Shown in pieces: positions 8,370 to 15,841 of a stretch of DNA of 64,000 bases. Source of the DNA: JBAZQS01 sp041645075 (lineage in GTDB: Bacteria; Patescibacteriota; Patescibacteriia; 2-01-FULL-39-33); NCBI GenBank assembly GCA_041645075.1, contig JBAZQS010000001.1, positions 17,830 through 81,829 of the forward strand. The letters run 5' to 3'. The first letter of the stretch is position 1; every line of letters begins with the position of its first letter. The translations under genes were made by a program, and so were the position numbers. The notes beneath the pieces were generated by a model. The model did no database searches and was not told the origin of the DNA. It was given only the letters and a program-made list of their open reading frames with translations.

Positions 8370-9974
8370 TCATAATGTGATGTCCATAGGGGCGGTAACT
8401 GCAATCTCGGTTGCATCAGCCGCCGCCGGCTTATGGCTATTCATCAACAACTTATAGGTGTAACTATCCAGCAATGCGTTCCAGCAGGCCTCAATGATGT
8501 TTTCGTGGACCCCCATCGTTGTCCAAGTTTTACTGCCATCAGTGAAATCGACCAGCACTCTCACTTTAGCGGCCGTCCCTCTGACGGCATCAATAATCCG
8601 AACCTTAAAGTCGATCAATTTTACTAATTCAAGGTCAGGATAGATTTTGCGCAATTTACGTCGCAACACCTCATCCAGGGCATTGACCGGACCATCACCA
8701 GCGGCATTATGCCATTGGTCTTCGCCCGCCACTTTCATTTTAAGATTAGCTTCAGTTTGGATCGGCTGATTTTCCCACTTATTAATAGTAATCCGTAGCC
8801 CGACAAACTCGAAAAATTTTGGTAATTGACCCAGTTCTCGAAGAACAAAAAGGAGAAAAGAAGCGTCAGCGGCGCCAAAATTCGCCCCCATGTCAACTAG
8901 CTCCTGATGGCGAGCCGCGATGGCAGTCAATTTATCATCAGGAATATCAATTCCCAGGTGTTTAGCTTTGGCGGTAATATTTGCCCGACCAGATTGATCG
9001 GTTACTCCTCCTCGCATACGATTGCCGATCAACTCGGGGTTAGCATGAAAATAGCTGCCTGGATCACGTTCTAGCCCGGACTCATGCATACCGGCCTCGG
9101 TATAAAAAGCCGAATCGCCAACCCAGGGTTTCTTGGGATCCGGAGTAATATTAAGGGCATCGCAAACCAGCAGGTAAACTCGCGTCAGTCGCTTAAGTTG
9201 GTTGGGGTTAAAACTCTTGTTGCCATAATTAAAGCAAATATTGGGGATGAAGGTGGTTAAGTCCATATTGCCCGTGCGTTCGCCAACACCGCCGATTGTC
9301 CCTTGGATATGACACACCCCCTCACTGAAAGCGGCTTCGGCGTTAGCCAAAGCTAAACCTCGATCATTGTGGGTGTGAATTCCCAATTTTTTAATAGGAA
9401 TTAATTCCTTAACGTTAGTAATCGTCTGAATAATCTTTTGCGGTGTCATTTTCCCGTTAGTGTCGCATAAAACGATCCAGTGAGCCCCTGATGTTAGGGC
9501 GGCTTCTAAGGCCTGGAGGGCATAATCACGGTCATCTTCCCAAAATGCCTGGAAAAAGTGTTCGGCATCAAAGATAACCTCTAAGTCAGCATTGGCAAGA
9601 GTAGTAATAGAATCTCTGATTAACTGCAGATTTTGCTCGGGGGTTTTGCGCAGGGAAATTTCCGCGTCACGTTTTCGGGATTTACCAACTAATACGGCTA
9701 CCGGTACTTTCAGGCCTAAAATTGCCTTCACGTCATTAGGATGAGTTCGGCCAAATGCCGATACCTTAGCTTTTAAATTAAGATCAAGCGCCTTGGTAAT
9801 TCTTAACCTCGCCGCCTCATTAGCCGTGGCGAATCCAAGTTCTAAATAAGAAACCCCTAAAGAGTCAATCGCTTGGATGGCCTGAATGATTTCCTGGCGA
9901 TTAGCGGCTTCCACATTTTCCCCTTGGATGCCATCACGAAACGTCGTATCAAGAATTGATAATTTTAAATTCAT
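8370..9974 (-). CDS. cimA: Citramalate synthase / 2-isopropylmalate-synthase-like enzyme
   Basis: 534 residues. The catalytic TIM barrel begins with LSILDTTFRDGIQGEN (DTTFRDG at 9-15) and contains LCDTNGKMTPQ, the HTHNDRGLA metal-ligand motif and IGGVGERTGNMDL. The C-terminal third has the LeuA-type regulatory dimer domain (VNALDEVLRRKLRKIYP, GTAAKVRVLVDF). The length and the N-terminus fit the LeuA-like (R)-citramalate synthase group, which condenses acetyl-CoA with pyruvate in the threonine-independent isoleucine route. No other leu or ilv gene is in the window, which is odd for a CPR genome with few amino-acid pathways. Isopropylmalate synthase or homocitrate synthase remain possible; substrate specificity was not tested. 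Confidence 0.8.
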   Translation of the reverse strand: MNLKLSILDTTFRDGIQGENVEAANRQEIIQAIQAIDSLGVSYLELGFATANEAARLRITKALDLNLKAKVSAFGRTHPNDVKAILGLKVPVAVLVGKSRKRDAEISLRKTPEQNLQLIRDSITTLANADLEVIFDAEHFFQAFWEDDRDYALQALEAALTSGAHWIVLCDTNGKMTPQKIIQTITNVKELIPIKKLGIHTHNDRGLALANAEAAFSEGVCHIQGTIGGVGERTGNMDLTTFIPNICFNYGNKSFNPNQLKRLTRVYLLVCDALNITPDPKKPWVGDSAFYTEAGMHESGLERDPGSYFHANPELIGNRMRGGVTDQSGRANITAKAKHLGIDIPDDKLTAIAARHQELVDMGANFGAADASFLLFVLRELGQLPKFFEFVGLRITINKWENQPIQTEANLKMKVAGEDQWHNAAGDGPVNALDEVLRRKLRKIYPDLELVKLIDFKVRIIDAVRGTAAKVRVLVDFTDGSKTWTTMGVHENIIEACWNALLDSYTYKLLMNSHKPAAADATEIAVTAPMDITL

Positions 9975-10044
9975 AACTAATTTAGATGATTTAACCCGTA
10001 GGTTGTTTTTCTTTCTGCGCCCGCCAGGCCGATAATATTTTTTA

Positions 10045-10128
10045 TGCCGAAGGAGAGAATCGAACTCTCATGACCGTAAGGCCACACGATTTTGAGTCGT
10101 GCGCGTCTACCAATTCCGCCACTTCGGC
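10045..10128 (-). tRNA. tRNA-Leu(CAA)
   Basis: 84 nt with acceptor GCCGAAG/CTTCGGC and A73. The anticodon arm is CACGA-CTCAAAA-TCGTG, giving anticodon CAA. A long variable arm follows, and the T arm is GAGAG-TTCGATT-CTCTC. The CCA end is not encoded. Confidence 0.95.
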
Positions 10129-10141
10129 TTATTAATTTTAG

Positions 10142-10213
10142 TAGCAGGGGCGGGAGTTGAACCCGCGACCAATGGCTTATGAGTCCACTGCTCTACCACT
10201 GAGCTACCCTGCC
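10142..10213 (-). tRNA. tRNA-Met(CAT), copy 1
   Basis: 72 nt. The acceptor GGCAGGG/CCCTGCT has a G1-U72 wobble. D stem GCTC/GAGC, anticodon loop CTCATAA, T arm GCGGG-TTCAACT-CCCGC. No encoded CCA. Elongator Met is the simplest reading; a tRNA-Ile2 modified with lysidine cannot be excluded. It is almost identical to 12321-12392 except for a compensated change in the T stem. Confidence 0.9.
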
Positions 10214-10218
10214 GCATT

Positions 10219-10325
10219 ATCACTAAAACACAAAAGCACAGAAAACACAGAAAGCACAAAAACGTAGACCAGATAGTTGTTTCTATGTTTTTGTGTTTTT
10301 GTGCTTTAGTGCTTTTGTGATTTCT
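10219..10325. repeat. Low-complexity inverted repeat on the 5' side of a tRNA, copy A
   Basis: Left arm of cactaaaacacaaaagcac type and right arm of gtgcttttgtg type form a long imperfect hairpin around gttgtttctatg. Related copies lie at 10445-10580 and 12396-12490, each also beside a tRNA gene. Confidence 0.65.
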
Positions 10326-10326
10326 G

Positions 10327-10399
10327 TTGCGGGGGCCGGATTCGAACCGGCGACCTGCGGGTTATGGGCCCGCCGAGCTGCCAACTGCTCTACCCCGCG
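10327..10399 (-). tRNA. Initiator tRNA-fMet(CAT)
   Basis: 73 nt. The initiator hallmark C1-A72 mismatch is present (acceptor CGCGGGG/CCCCGCA). The anticodon stem ends in three G-C pairs around CCATAA. T arm GCCGG-TTCGAAT-CCGGC. The CCA end is not encoded. Confidence 0.95.
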
Positions 10400-10702
10400 T
10401 CATTTTTAAACTTTTATTATTTTAGCATAGAATTGCCGCTTTGGCAAGAAACGGTCACAAAAACAAAAAAACACAAAAGCACAAAAAAACATGGAAACAG
10501 GAAAATGAAAATTACAGAAAAAATAAAGTATTAATTAAATTAATTTTTTTGTTTTAATATTTTCGTGTTCCAATGTTTTGATTTTATTTTAAAATAGAGG
10601 TATAATTTAAAGTAGTTTATCGTCGATTTGAATTATTATTTCCTATAACTATCAGCTTCAGTAAATAATTAATTTAAACATTTAATTACTTATTTATTAA
10701 CC
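10400..10702. repeat. Gene-free, low-complexity region (repeat copy B)
   Basis: About 300 nt without a gene. 10445-10490 is an A-rich cacaaaagcacaaaa stretch and 10555-10580 carries ttttcgtgttccaatgtttt, a 20-mer also found at the repeat near 12456-12475. The rest is AT-rich leader of the beta-helix gene, with no clear promoter. Confidence 0.55.
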
Positions 10703-12271
10703 ATGGATAAAAAAATAAAATTAAAAACTCTATCTGGCCAAAAAATTGCTATCGGTTTTTTGCTGTTTGCTTCCGCCTTCTCACTTCTTGGTACTGCCGT
10801 GATGATGGCCATAGCTCCTAATCCCGTCATTGTTAGTTTTATTTCTCTTATTGACCCTAATAAAGCCACTATTTGGCGTGTCGGTGATACCGTGCAAATC
10901 AAATGGAACGCCTCTGCTGAAGTAAGGTATGTAGCCATGACTTGGACGAAGATTAATAATACGACCAACCGTATTGCCGGTTGGATTACTCCGCCCATGA
11001 CCGGAGTAGTCAACACAGGCTCATATTCTTGGAAAATACCCTCAGTAGAACCCAATGGATATCGCTGGAATAATTCGCTTAATAAATATGACAATCCCGT
11101 GACCTTAAAAATGGAATCCGGTTCCGATTATATTATTCAAATTTTTAATCATGACGGTCTTGATCATACCAGCGATCCCACGGGTAATACTGGAGCCCTG
11201 CTTCCATTTGTGGGGAGTGATTACTTTAATATAATAGCAGATAAAAGCTTTTTAGATTGTCCAATCAGTTATAAGCTGATATTGGTTTCCCAAGCCCATG
11301 TTGGCAATTTTAAAGATGGTTCGGTTAGCAGTCCATTTAATACTTTAGATGAGGCCAAGGCGGCCGCTCAGGCGGATAGTAAATTAACCAGCGCCGCGCC
11401 CGGGTATTGCATTTTTTTGAATGGAGGAGAAGTGTTTACTAATTTTACTTCTCATAAATATGAAAATGATGCTAAAAGCAAATATGCTTTCGTCTGGGAT
11501 TTAAACAAGCCCTTGGTTATGAGCAGTTATGGCACGGGTAAGGCGATTATCAGACAAAAGGATACGTCTATGCCGCCCTCGGCCCTTCTTATCGTCGGTC
11601 CGGATACCAAAACCTATAATACTGAAGTTAAAATTCAGAAACTTCAATTTGAAAAATGGCAGGCACGGGTTATTTCCATTCGGTATCGTTCCAACGTTAA
11701 AATTGTAAATAATGTTATTGATAGCGTCGGTACCAAATTTTTAGGGGATGAGGGTACCTCTGGTAATGGTGATAGCGATAGAATTTATGGTGATGGCATA
11801 ATTTATCCCAAGGATTCAGATAATCTTATTTTTGACGGTAATATTATGACAAATATGATTAATAATACCAATGGCTCAGACAATAAGTATGATGATGTCC
11901 ACGCTTTTTATTTGACTCGAGTTAGTAATGTTACCATTTCAAATAATACTATCAAAAATACCAGTGGCTCGGCCATAAAACCGAGTAAGGGCAGTAGTGA
12001 TATCAGAATTTTAAATAATATCCTAAGTTATGTCGCTCCCTATGTTGGTCAGGGCAGTTATGATCAATTGGGTTTTATTCGCTTGGATGGCGATAGTGGT
12101 TGTCCTAGTAACATTACCGCTCAAAACAATATTTTTAATTATCCTTATTGTACTGGTTCTAGTTGCTCCGGTAATAAAAAAGCGCAACTTTGTTCCCAGG
12201 TTCATTGTAGCGGCTCATGTAGTAGTAATATTAATTGGGTTAATAATACAGTGAACCTAAACTGGCAATAG
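10703..12271 (+). CDS. Secreted parallel beta-helix protein with N-terminal Ig-like domain
   Basis: 522 residues. A signal anchor lies at about 13-36 (IAIGFLLFASAFSLLGTAVM). Residues about 45-130 (TIWRVGDTVQIKWNAS, then SYSWKIPS) resemble the Kre9/KNH Ig-like domain found in secreted proteins. From about 195 to the end there are repeated short strands with Asn ladders (VKIVNNVIDS, VTISNNTIKN, IRILNNILSY), typical of right-handed beta-helices such as pectate-lyase-like folds. The C-terminus has a Cys-rich YCTGSSCSG patch. The beta-helix part is clearly paralogous to residues about 3738-4056 of the 4092-aa protein. It probably sits on the cell surface; no catalytic residues are assigned. Lies between two tRNA-Met genes and ends with its own terminator. 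Confidence 0.85.
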   Translation: MDKKIKLKTLSGQKIAIGFLLFASAFSLLGTAVMMAIAPNPVIVSFISLIDPNKATIWRVGDTVQIKWNASAEVRYVAMTWTKINNTTNRIAGWITPPMTGVVNTGSYSWKIPSVEPNGYRWNNSLNKYDNPVTLKMESGSDYIIQIFNHDGLDHTSDPTGNTGALLPFVGSDYFNIIADKSFLDCPISYKLILVSQAHVGNFKDGSVSSPFNTLDEAKAAAQADSKLTSAAPGYCIFLNGGEVFTNFTSHKYENDAKSKYAFVWDLNKPLVMSSYGTGKAIIRQKDTSMPPSALLIVGPDTKTYNTEVKIQKLQFEKWQARVISIRYRSNVKIVNNVIDSVGTKFLGDEGTSGNGDSDRIYGDGIIYPKDSDNLIFDGNIMTNMINNTNGSDNKYDDVHAFYLTRVSNVTISNNTIKNTSGSAIKPSKGSSDIRILNNILSYVAPYVGQGSYDQLGFIRLDGDSGCPSNITAQNNIFNYPYCTGSSCSGNKKAQLCSQVHCSGSCSSNINWVNNTVNLNWQ

Positions 12272-12282
12272 AATTTGAACAT

Positions 12283-12315
12283 AAAAATACTCCAGATTAA
12301 ATCCGGAGTATTTTT
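12283..12315 (+). terminator. Terminator of the beta-helix gene
   Basis: A perfect 11-bp stem AAAAATACTCC (12283-12293) / GGAGTATTTTT (12305-12315), 12 nt after the stop codon and ending in a T run. Confidence 0.85.
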
Positions 12316-12320
12316 ATTTG

Positions 12321-12392
12321 TAGCAGGGGGCGGAGTTGAACCGCCGACCAATGGCTTATGAGTCCACTGCTCTACCACTGAGCTACCCTGCC
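12321..12392 (-). tRNA. tRNA-Met(CAT), copy 2
   Basis: 72 nt, identical to the copy at 10142-10213 through the acceptor, D and anticodon arms. The T stem is GGCGG/CCGCC instead of GCGGG/CCCGC, so two base pairs have flipped with pairing kept. No encoded CCA. It abuts the beta-helix gene terminator. Confidence 0.9.
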
Positions 12393-12395
12393 AGG

Positions 12396-12490
12396 ATATC
12401 ACTAAAACACAAAAACACAGAAAGCACAAAAACGCAGATCAGATGGTTGTTTCTATGTTTTCGTGTTCCAATGTTTTCGTGCTTTCTGTG
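12396..12490. repeat. Low-complexity inverted repeat on the 5' side of a tRNA, copy C
   Basis: Begins atcactaaaacacaaaa like copy A, continues aaagcacaaaaacg and gttgtttctatgtttt, and ends cgtgctttctgtg. With the adjoining tRNA-Met it forms a direct duplication of the segment 10142-10290. Confidence 0.65.
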
Positions 12491-12496
12491 TTCCCG

Positions 12497-12505
12497 TGCT
12501 ATAAT
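12497..12505 (+). promoter_or_regulatory. Extended -10 promoter of parA (predicted leaderless)
   Basis: TGC-TATAAT (TATAAT at 12500-12505) ends 6 nt before the ATG at 12512, so transcription should begin at or next to the start codon. Confidence 0.6.
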
Positions 12506-12511
12506 ATATTT

Positions 12512-13279
12512 ATGGGACAAATAATTTCTGTCGTCAATCAAAAGGGCGGAGTCGGCAAGACCACCACCTCAATTAACCTCGCGGCTTATCTAAGTAAATT
12601 AGGTAAGTTTGTTTTGTTGGTGGACTTAGACCCGCAGAGCAACGCCACTTCCCATCTGGGCATTTCCCGCGAATTGGACCGGGGCGTTTATGAGGTTTTG
12701 ACCGGCCCGTATTCTTTCAGGGATATTGTGGTGGACACCCAGCATGATTTTTACAAATTAGCGCCGTCCACTCAGTCCTTGGCTGGCGCCAATGTGGAAT
12801 TTGTCAATTTGGACCGCCGCGAATTCCGTTTATATGATAATTTATTGGAAATAAGAAATGATTTTGATTATATCATTATTGATTGCCCGCCCTCTCTCGG
12901 CCTCTTGACTATCAATGGCTTAGTGGCGTCTGATAGAATATTAATACCGGTTCAAGCCGAATATTTTTCTTTGGAAGGGCTTGGCCAATTAATGTCTACG
13001 ATTAATCTAATTCAGGAAAACGTCAAGCCCGAGCTTGATATTTTAGGCGTGGTTTTAACGATGTATGACCGCCGTTGTCGTTTAGCCAATGATGTCTTAC
13101 AAGAAGTTTATCGTCATTTCCCAAATAAAATTTTCCGCTCGGTTATTCCTAGAAATGTCCGCTTATCCGAGGCGCCGAGTTATGGCCAGACGATTTTAAA
13201 TTATGACCCGAAGTCAAAAGGCGCCAAGGCGTATGAACGTTTAGCCAGAGAATTTGTCCAATATACCACTTCCCACTAA
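12512..13279 (+). CDS. parA: Chromosome-partitioning ATPase ParA/Soj
   Basis: 255 residues from the ATG MGQIISVVNQKGG; the in-frame extension to 12443 runs through the repeat and is rejected. The deviant Walker A KGGVGKTT is at 11-18, with DLDPQSNATSHLG and DYIIIDCPPSLGLL following. It dimerises on DNA with ATP and moves ParB-parS complexes during segregation. The length matches Soj. No Shine-Dalgarno site is seen; it is predicted to be leaderless. parB begins 10 nt after the stop, so the two form an operon. Confidence 0.95.
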   Translation: MGQIISVVNQKGGVGKTTTSINLAAYLSKLGKFVLLVDLDPQSNATSHLGISRELDRGVYEVLTGPYSFRDIVVDTQHDFYKLAPSTQSLAGANVEFVNLDRREFRLYDNLLEIRNDFDYIIIDCPPSLGLLTINGLVASDRILIPVQAEYFSLEGLGQLMSTINLIQENVKPELDILGVVLTMYDRRCRLANDVLQEVYRHFPNKIFRSVIPRNVRLSEAPSYGQTILNYDPKSKGAKAYERLAREFVQYTTSH

Positions 13280-13289
13280 CTTTAATTTT

Positions 13290-14213
13290 ATGCAAAAAAT
13301 TTCCGGATTGGGCCGCGGTCTTGGCTCATTGATTCCCCATAAAAAAAGCTTGTCCCCAACCACGATTGGGGATAAGCTTGTCCCCAACCACGATTGGGGA
13401 ATTGCGTCGGAAAATAATAATGAATTTGCCTCTCTTGCCGATGGCCAGGAAAAAATTATTCCCTTGCCGGTTGATAAAATTTCGCCCAATCCCCATCAGC
13501 CTAGAAATAATTTTTCCGAAGAGAGTTTGCGGGAATTAATGGACTCAATCAAAGAGCATGGCATTATTCAGCCATTGATCGTTACCAAAGAAGGGGATGG
13601 TTGGCAATTAATCGCCGGTGAAAGAAGGTGGCGCGCGGCCAAGGCCTTAAAAATGGCAACCGTGCCGGCCATTATCCGCGATATGACCGAACAGAAAAAA
13701 TTAGAAATTGCTTTGATTGAAAATTTACAGCGCCAGGATTTAAATGCCTTAGAAACGGCGGCCGCCTATCGAAAATTAATTGACGAGTTTAATTTGACGC
13801 AGGAGCAATTGGCCAAGAGAATCGGCAAGAGCCGTCCGGCCGTGTCCAATACGATTCGTATTTTATCGGCGGCCGAAGAAGTAAAACAGGCAATTTTACA
13901 AGAAAAAATTACCGCCGGGCACGCGCGGGTCTTGGCCGGCTTGCCCAAAGAGGACCAACTGCTCTTGCTGCAAAAGATTATTGAGAGCACCATGAATGTC
14001 CGCGAGGCCGAGCGGGCCAGCCGAAATATCGTTATCCAAAAGCATATTCGCAATCTTCCGTTTTATCCGGATATTGAAGCGAAAAAGGATTTGCTCCAAG
14101 AGGTCTTGGCCACAAAAGTGGAAATAAAAAAATCCGGCGGCAGTGGCCAGATTATTATTAAATTTTATTCCGAGGAGGAATTGGAAAGTATTTTTAAGAA
14201 AATAGTTAATTAG
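13290..14213 (+). CDS. parB: Chromosome-partitioning protein ParB/Spo0J
   Basis: 307 residues from ATG MQKISGLGRGLGSLIP, the usual ParB N-terminus. The ParB/Srx CTPase domain is visible (ISPNPHQPRNNF, the GERRWRA motif), followed by a helix-turn-helix (LTQEQLAKRIGKSRPAVSNT) and a short C-terminal dimer domain. It binds parS and is moved by ParA. Unusual: a 27-bp sequence is repeated in tandem at 13346-13400 between the N-terminal ParA-stimulating motif and the CTPase domain, adding about 18 residues read in two different frames. No parS-like palindrome was noticed in the window. Confidence 0.95.
   Translation: MQKISGLGRGLGSLIPHKKSLSPTTIGDKLVPNHDWGIASENNNEFASLADGQEKIIPLPVDKISPNPHQPRNNFSEESLRELMDSIKEHGIIQPLIVTKEGDGWQLIAGERRWRAAKALKMATVPAIIRDMTEQKKLEIALIENLQRQDLNALETAAAYRKLIDEFNLTQEQLAKRIGKSRPAVSNTIRILSAAEEVKQAILQEKITAGHARVLAGLPKEDQLLLLQKIIESTMNVREAERASRNIVIQKHIRNLPFYPDIEAKKDLLQEVLATKVEIKKSGGSGQIIIKFYSEEELESIFKKIVN
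13346..13400. repeat. Tandem 27-bp palindromic repeat inside parB
   Basis: Two identical 27-bp units (13346-13372 and 13374-13400) separated by one nucleotide. Each contains the hairpin TCCCCAA-ccacga-TTGGGGA. The 28-nt period is not a multiple of three, so the same DNA encodes SLSPTTIGD first and KLVPNHDWG second. Confidence 0.9.
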
Positions 14214-14294
14214 TAATTAGTAACTATTAACTAGTAACTGGTAATTTAATTTTTACTGATTACTGATTACTAATTACTAATTACTGATTACCGA
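14214..14294. repeat. AT-rich imperfect inverted repeat between parB and rel
   Basis: Repeats of attagtaatta and attactaatta types face each other and can fold back. The genes on each side converge, so it may act as a two-way terminator, though it has no clean GC stem. Confidence 0.4.
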
Positions 14295-15755
14295 TTATTT
14301 CCTCATTTTATTTAACGCCGTCCTGATTTTGTTTTTAGCCATAGAGGTTTTGACATATTCCAGCCAATCCACGCTCGGCCCCCTGCGGTTTTTGTCGGTG
14401 ATGATTTCCATGACATCGCCGCTTTTTAATTTATAATTTAAATTCACCATTTGGCCGTTGGCTCTGGCGCCCACATATTGATTGCCCAGAGAAGTATGGA
14501 CATGGTAGGCGAAGTCAATGGGTGTTGAGCCATCAGGCAAATCAAACACATCGCCTTTGGGGCTGAAGACAAAAATACGGTCCTGAAAAATTTCCATCTT
14601 TATGTCTCGTAAAAATTGCTCATTATCCCTGATTTGCTTTTGCCATTCTACTAATTCATTAATCCAGGGCAAATTTGGTTTGGCGATACTGCCATGTTCC
14701 TTATAATGCCAATGGGCGGCAATACCATATTCGGCTTCATCATGCATTTTGTCGGTCCTGATTTGAATTTCTATGATTTCGCCGTCATCGGCAAAGACCG
14801 TCGTATGGAGCGATTGATAGCCGTTGGGTTTGGGCTGGGCAATATAATCTTTAATCTGGCCGGGCAATGGCTTATATAATTCATGGATAATACCCAAGAC
14901 ATAATAGCAATCACTGACCGTCGGGACAACAATCCTTAAAGCGATTAAGTCATAGATTTTTGACAAATCCCGGTCGATCTCGGGCTTTAATAATTTTTTG
15001 TATAAACTGTAAATATGTTTGGTTCGCCCGTGCATAGATAATATTTTAATCGGGATATTTTCTGCCGCTAATTTTCTGCTGATTTCTTTTCTGGTTTTGT
15101 TGAGGTGTTTTTCTTTGCTTTTATATTTTTTCGGTAAAATTTGCCTGATCCAATCATACTCATTAGGATAAACATATTTAAAAGCAATATCTTCCAGTTC
15201 GCCTTTGATTTGGCCCATGCCCAAGCGATCGGCGATGGACGCGTAAATTTCCAATGATTCGCGGGCAATGCGCAGTCGTTTGTCTGGGGGCAAGGCATCC
15301 AAGGTTTTTAAATTATGAAGACGGTCGGCGAATTTAATCAGCACCACCCTGATATCGTCGCTCATGGCCACAAACATTTTTCTTAAATTTTCCGCGTAAC
15401 GTTCTATGCCGCGATATTTTATTTTTCCTAATTTAGTAATGCCATTTACTAGCGTGGCCACTTCTTTGCCAAAATTTTTCTTTATTTCTTCAATCGGAAA
15501 TTTGGTATCTTCTGGCACATCATGAAGCAGGCCGGCAATAATTGTGGGTAAATCAAGACGGGTTTCGGCCAATTTTTGCGCCACGGCCAATGAATGGAGT
15601 ATGTATGGTTCGCCCGAGGCGCGCCGTTGCCCGCGGTGCGCTTCCTCGGCAAAATCATAAGCCAATCTAACCATATCCAAATCATTTTCCGAATAGTTTT
15701 CTTTGATGGTTTGGATTAGTTTTTCCCATTCTTTTTGCGGCGTGGTCGGTTCCAT
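14295..15755 (-). CDS. rel: (p)ppGpp synthetase/hydrolase (Rel/SpoT type), without C-terminal ACT domain
   Basis: 486 residues. The HD hydrolase domain shows GEPYILHSLAVAQKL and GLLHDVPEDT. The synthetase domain has IYDLIALRIVVP and KPNGYQSLHTTVF. A TGS domain (RIFVFSPKGDVFDLPDGSTP) lies at about 385-445. The protein ends about 40 residues after TGS, so the ACT/RRM regulatory region of full-length Rel (usually about 730 residues) is missing, a reduction common in CPR. It makes and degrades the stringent alarmone from GTP/GDP and ATP. Both active-site sets look intact. It is downstream of topA, separated by a terminator. Confidence 0.93.
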   Translation of the reverse strand: MEPTTPQKEWEKLIQTIKENYSENDLDMVRLAYDFAEEAHRGQRRASGEPYILHSLAVAQKLAETRLDLPTIIAGLLHDVPEDTKFPIEEIKKNFGKEVATLVNGITKLGKIKYRGIERYAENLRKMFVAMSDDIRVVLIKFADRLHNLKTLDALPPDKRLRIARESLEIYASIADRLGMGQIKGELEDIAFKYVYPNEYDWIRQILPKKYKSKEKHLNKTRKEISRKLAAENIPIKILSMHGRTKHIYSLYKKLLKPEIDRDLSKIYDLIALRIVVPTVSDCYYVLGIIHELYKPLPGQIKDYIAQPKPNGYQSLHTTVFADDGEIIEIQIRTDKMHDEAEYGIAAHWHYKEHGSIAKPNLPWINELVEWQKQIRDNEQFLRDIKMEIFQDRIFVFSPKGDVFDLPDGSTPIDFAYHVHTSLGNQYVGARANGQMVNLNYKLKSGDVMEIITDKNRRGPSVDWLEYVKTSMAKNKIRTALNKMRK

Positions 15756-15793
15756 ATTTTGAGGGTATTATAGAATAGTTTGCATTTTAAATC

Positions 15794-15818
15794 AAAAAAC
15801 GGGCAATTGGCCCGTTTT
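15794..15818 (-). terminator. Terminator after topA
   Basis: A 9-bp stem AAAACGGGC (15796-15804) / GCCCGTTTT (15810-15818), read on the minus strand, with a U tract. It lies between the topA stop and the rel start. Confidence 0.75.
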
Positions 15819-15841
15819 AGTAATTTTTTACGATTTACAAC

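Noticed and set aside
10690..11094. A 134-aa minus-strand frame opposite the beta-helix gene
   Set aside because: It is the reverse shadow of the signal and Ig-like region and has no family features.
13346..13400. CRISPR array
   Set aside because: Only two adjacent units with a 1-nt gap, inside a coding gene; no spacers and no cas genes in the window.
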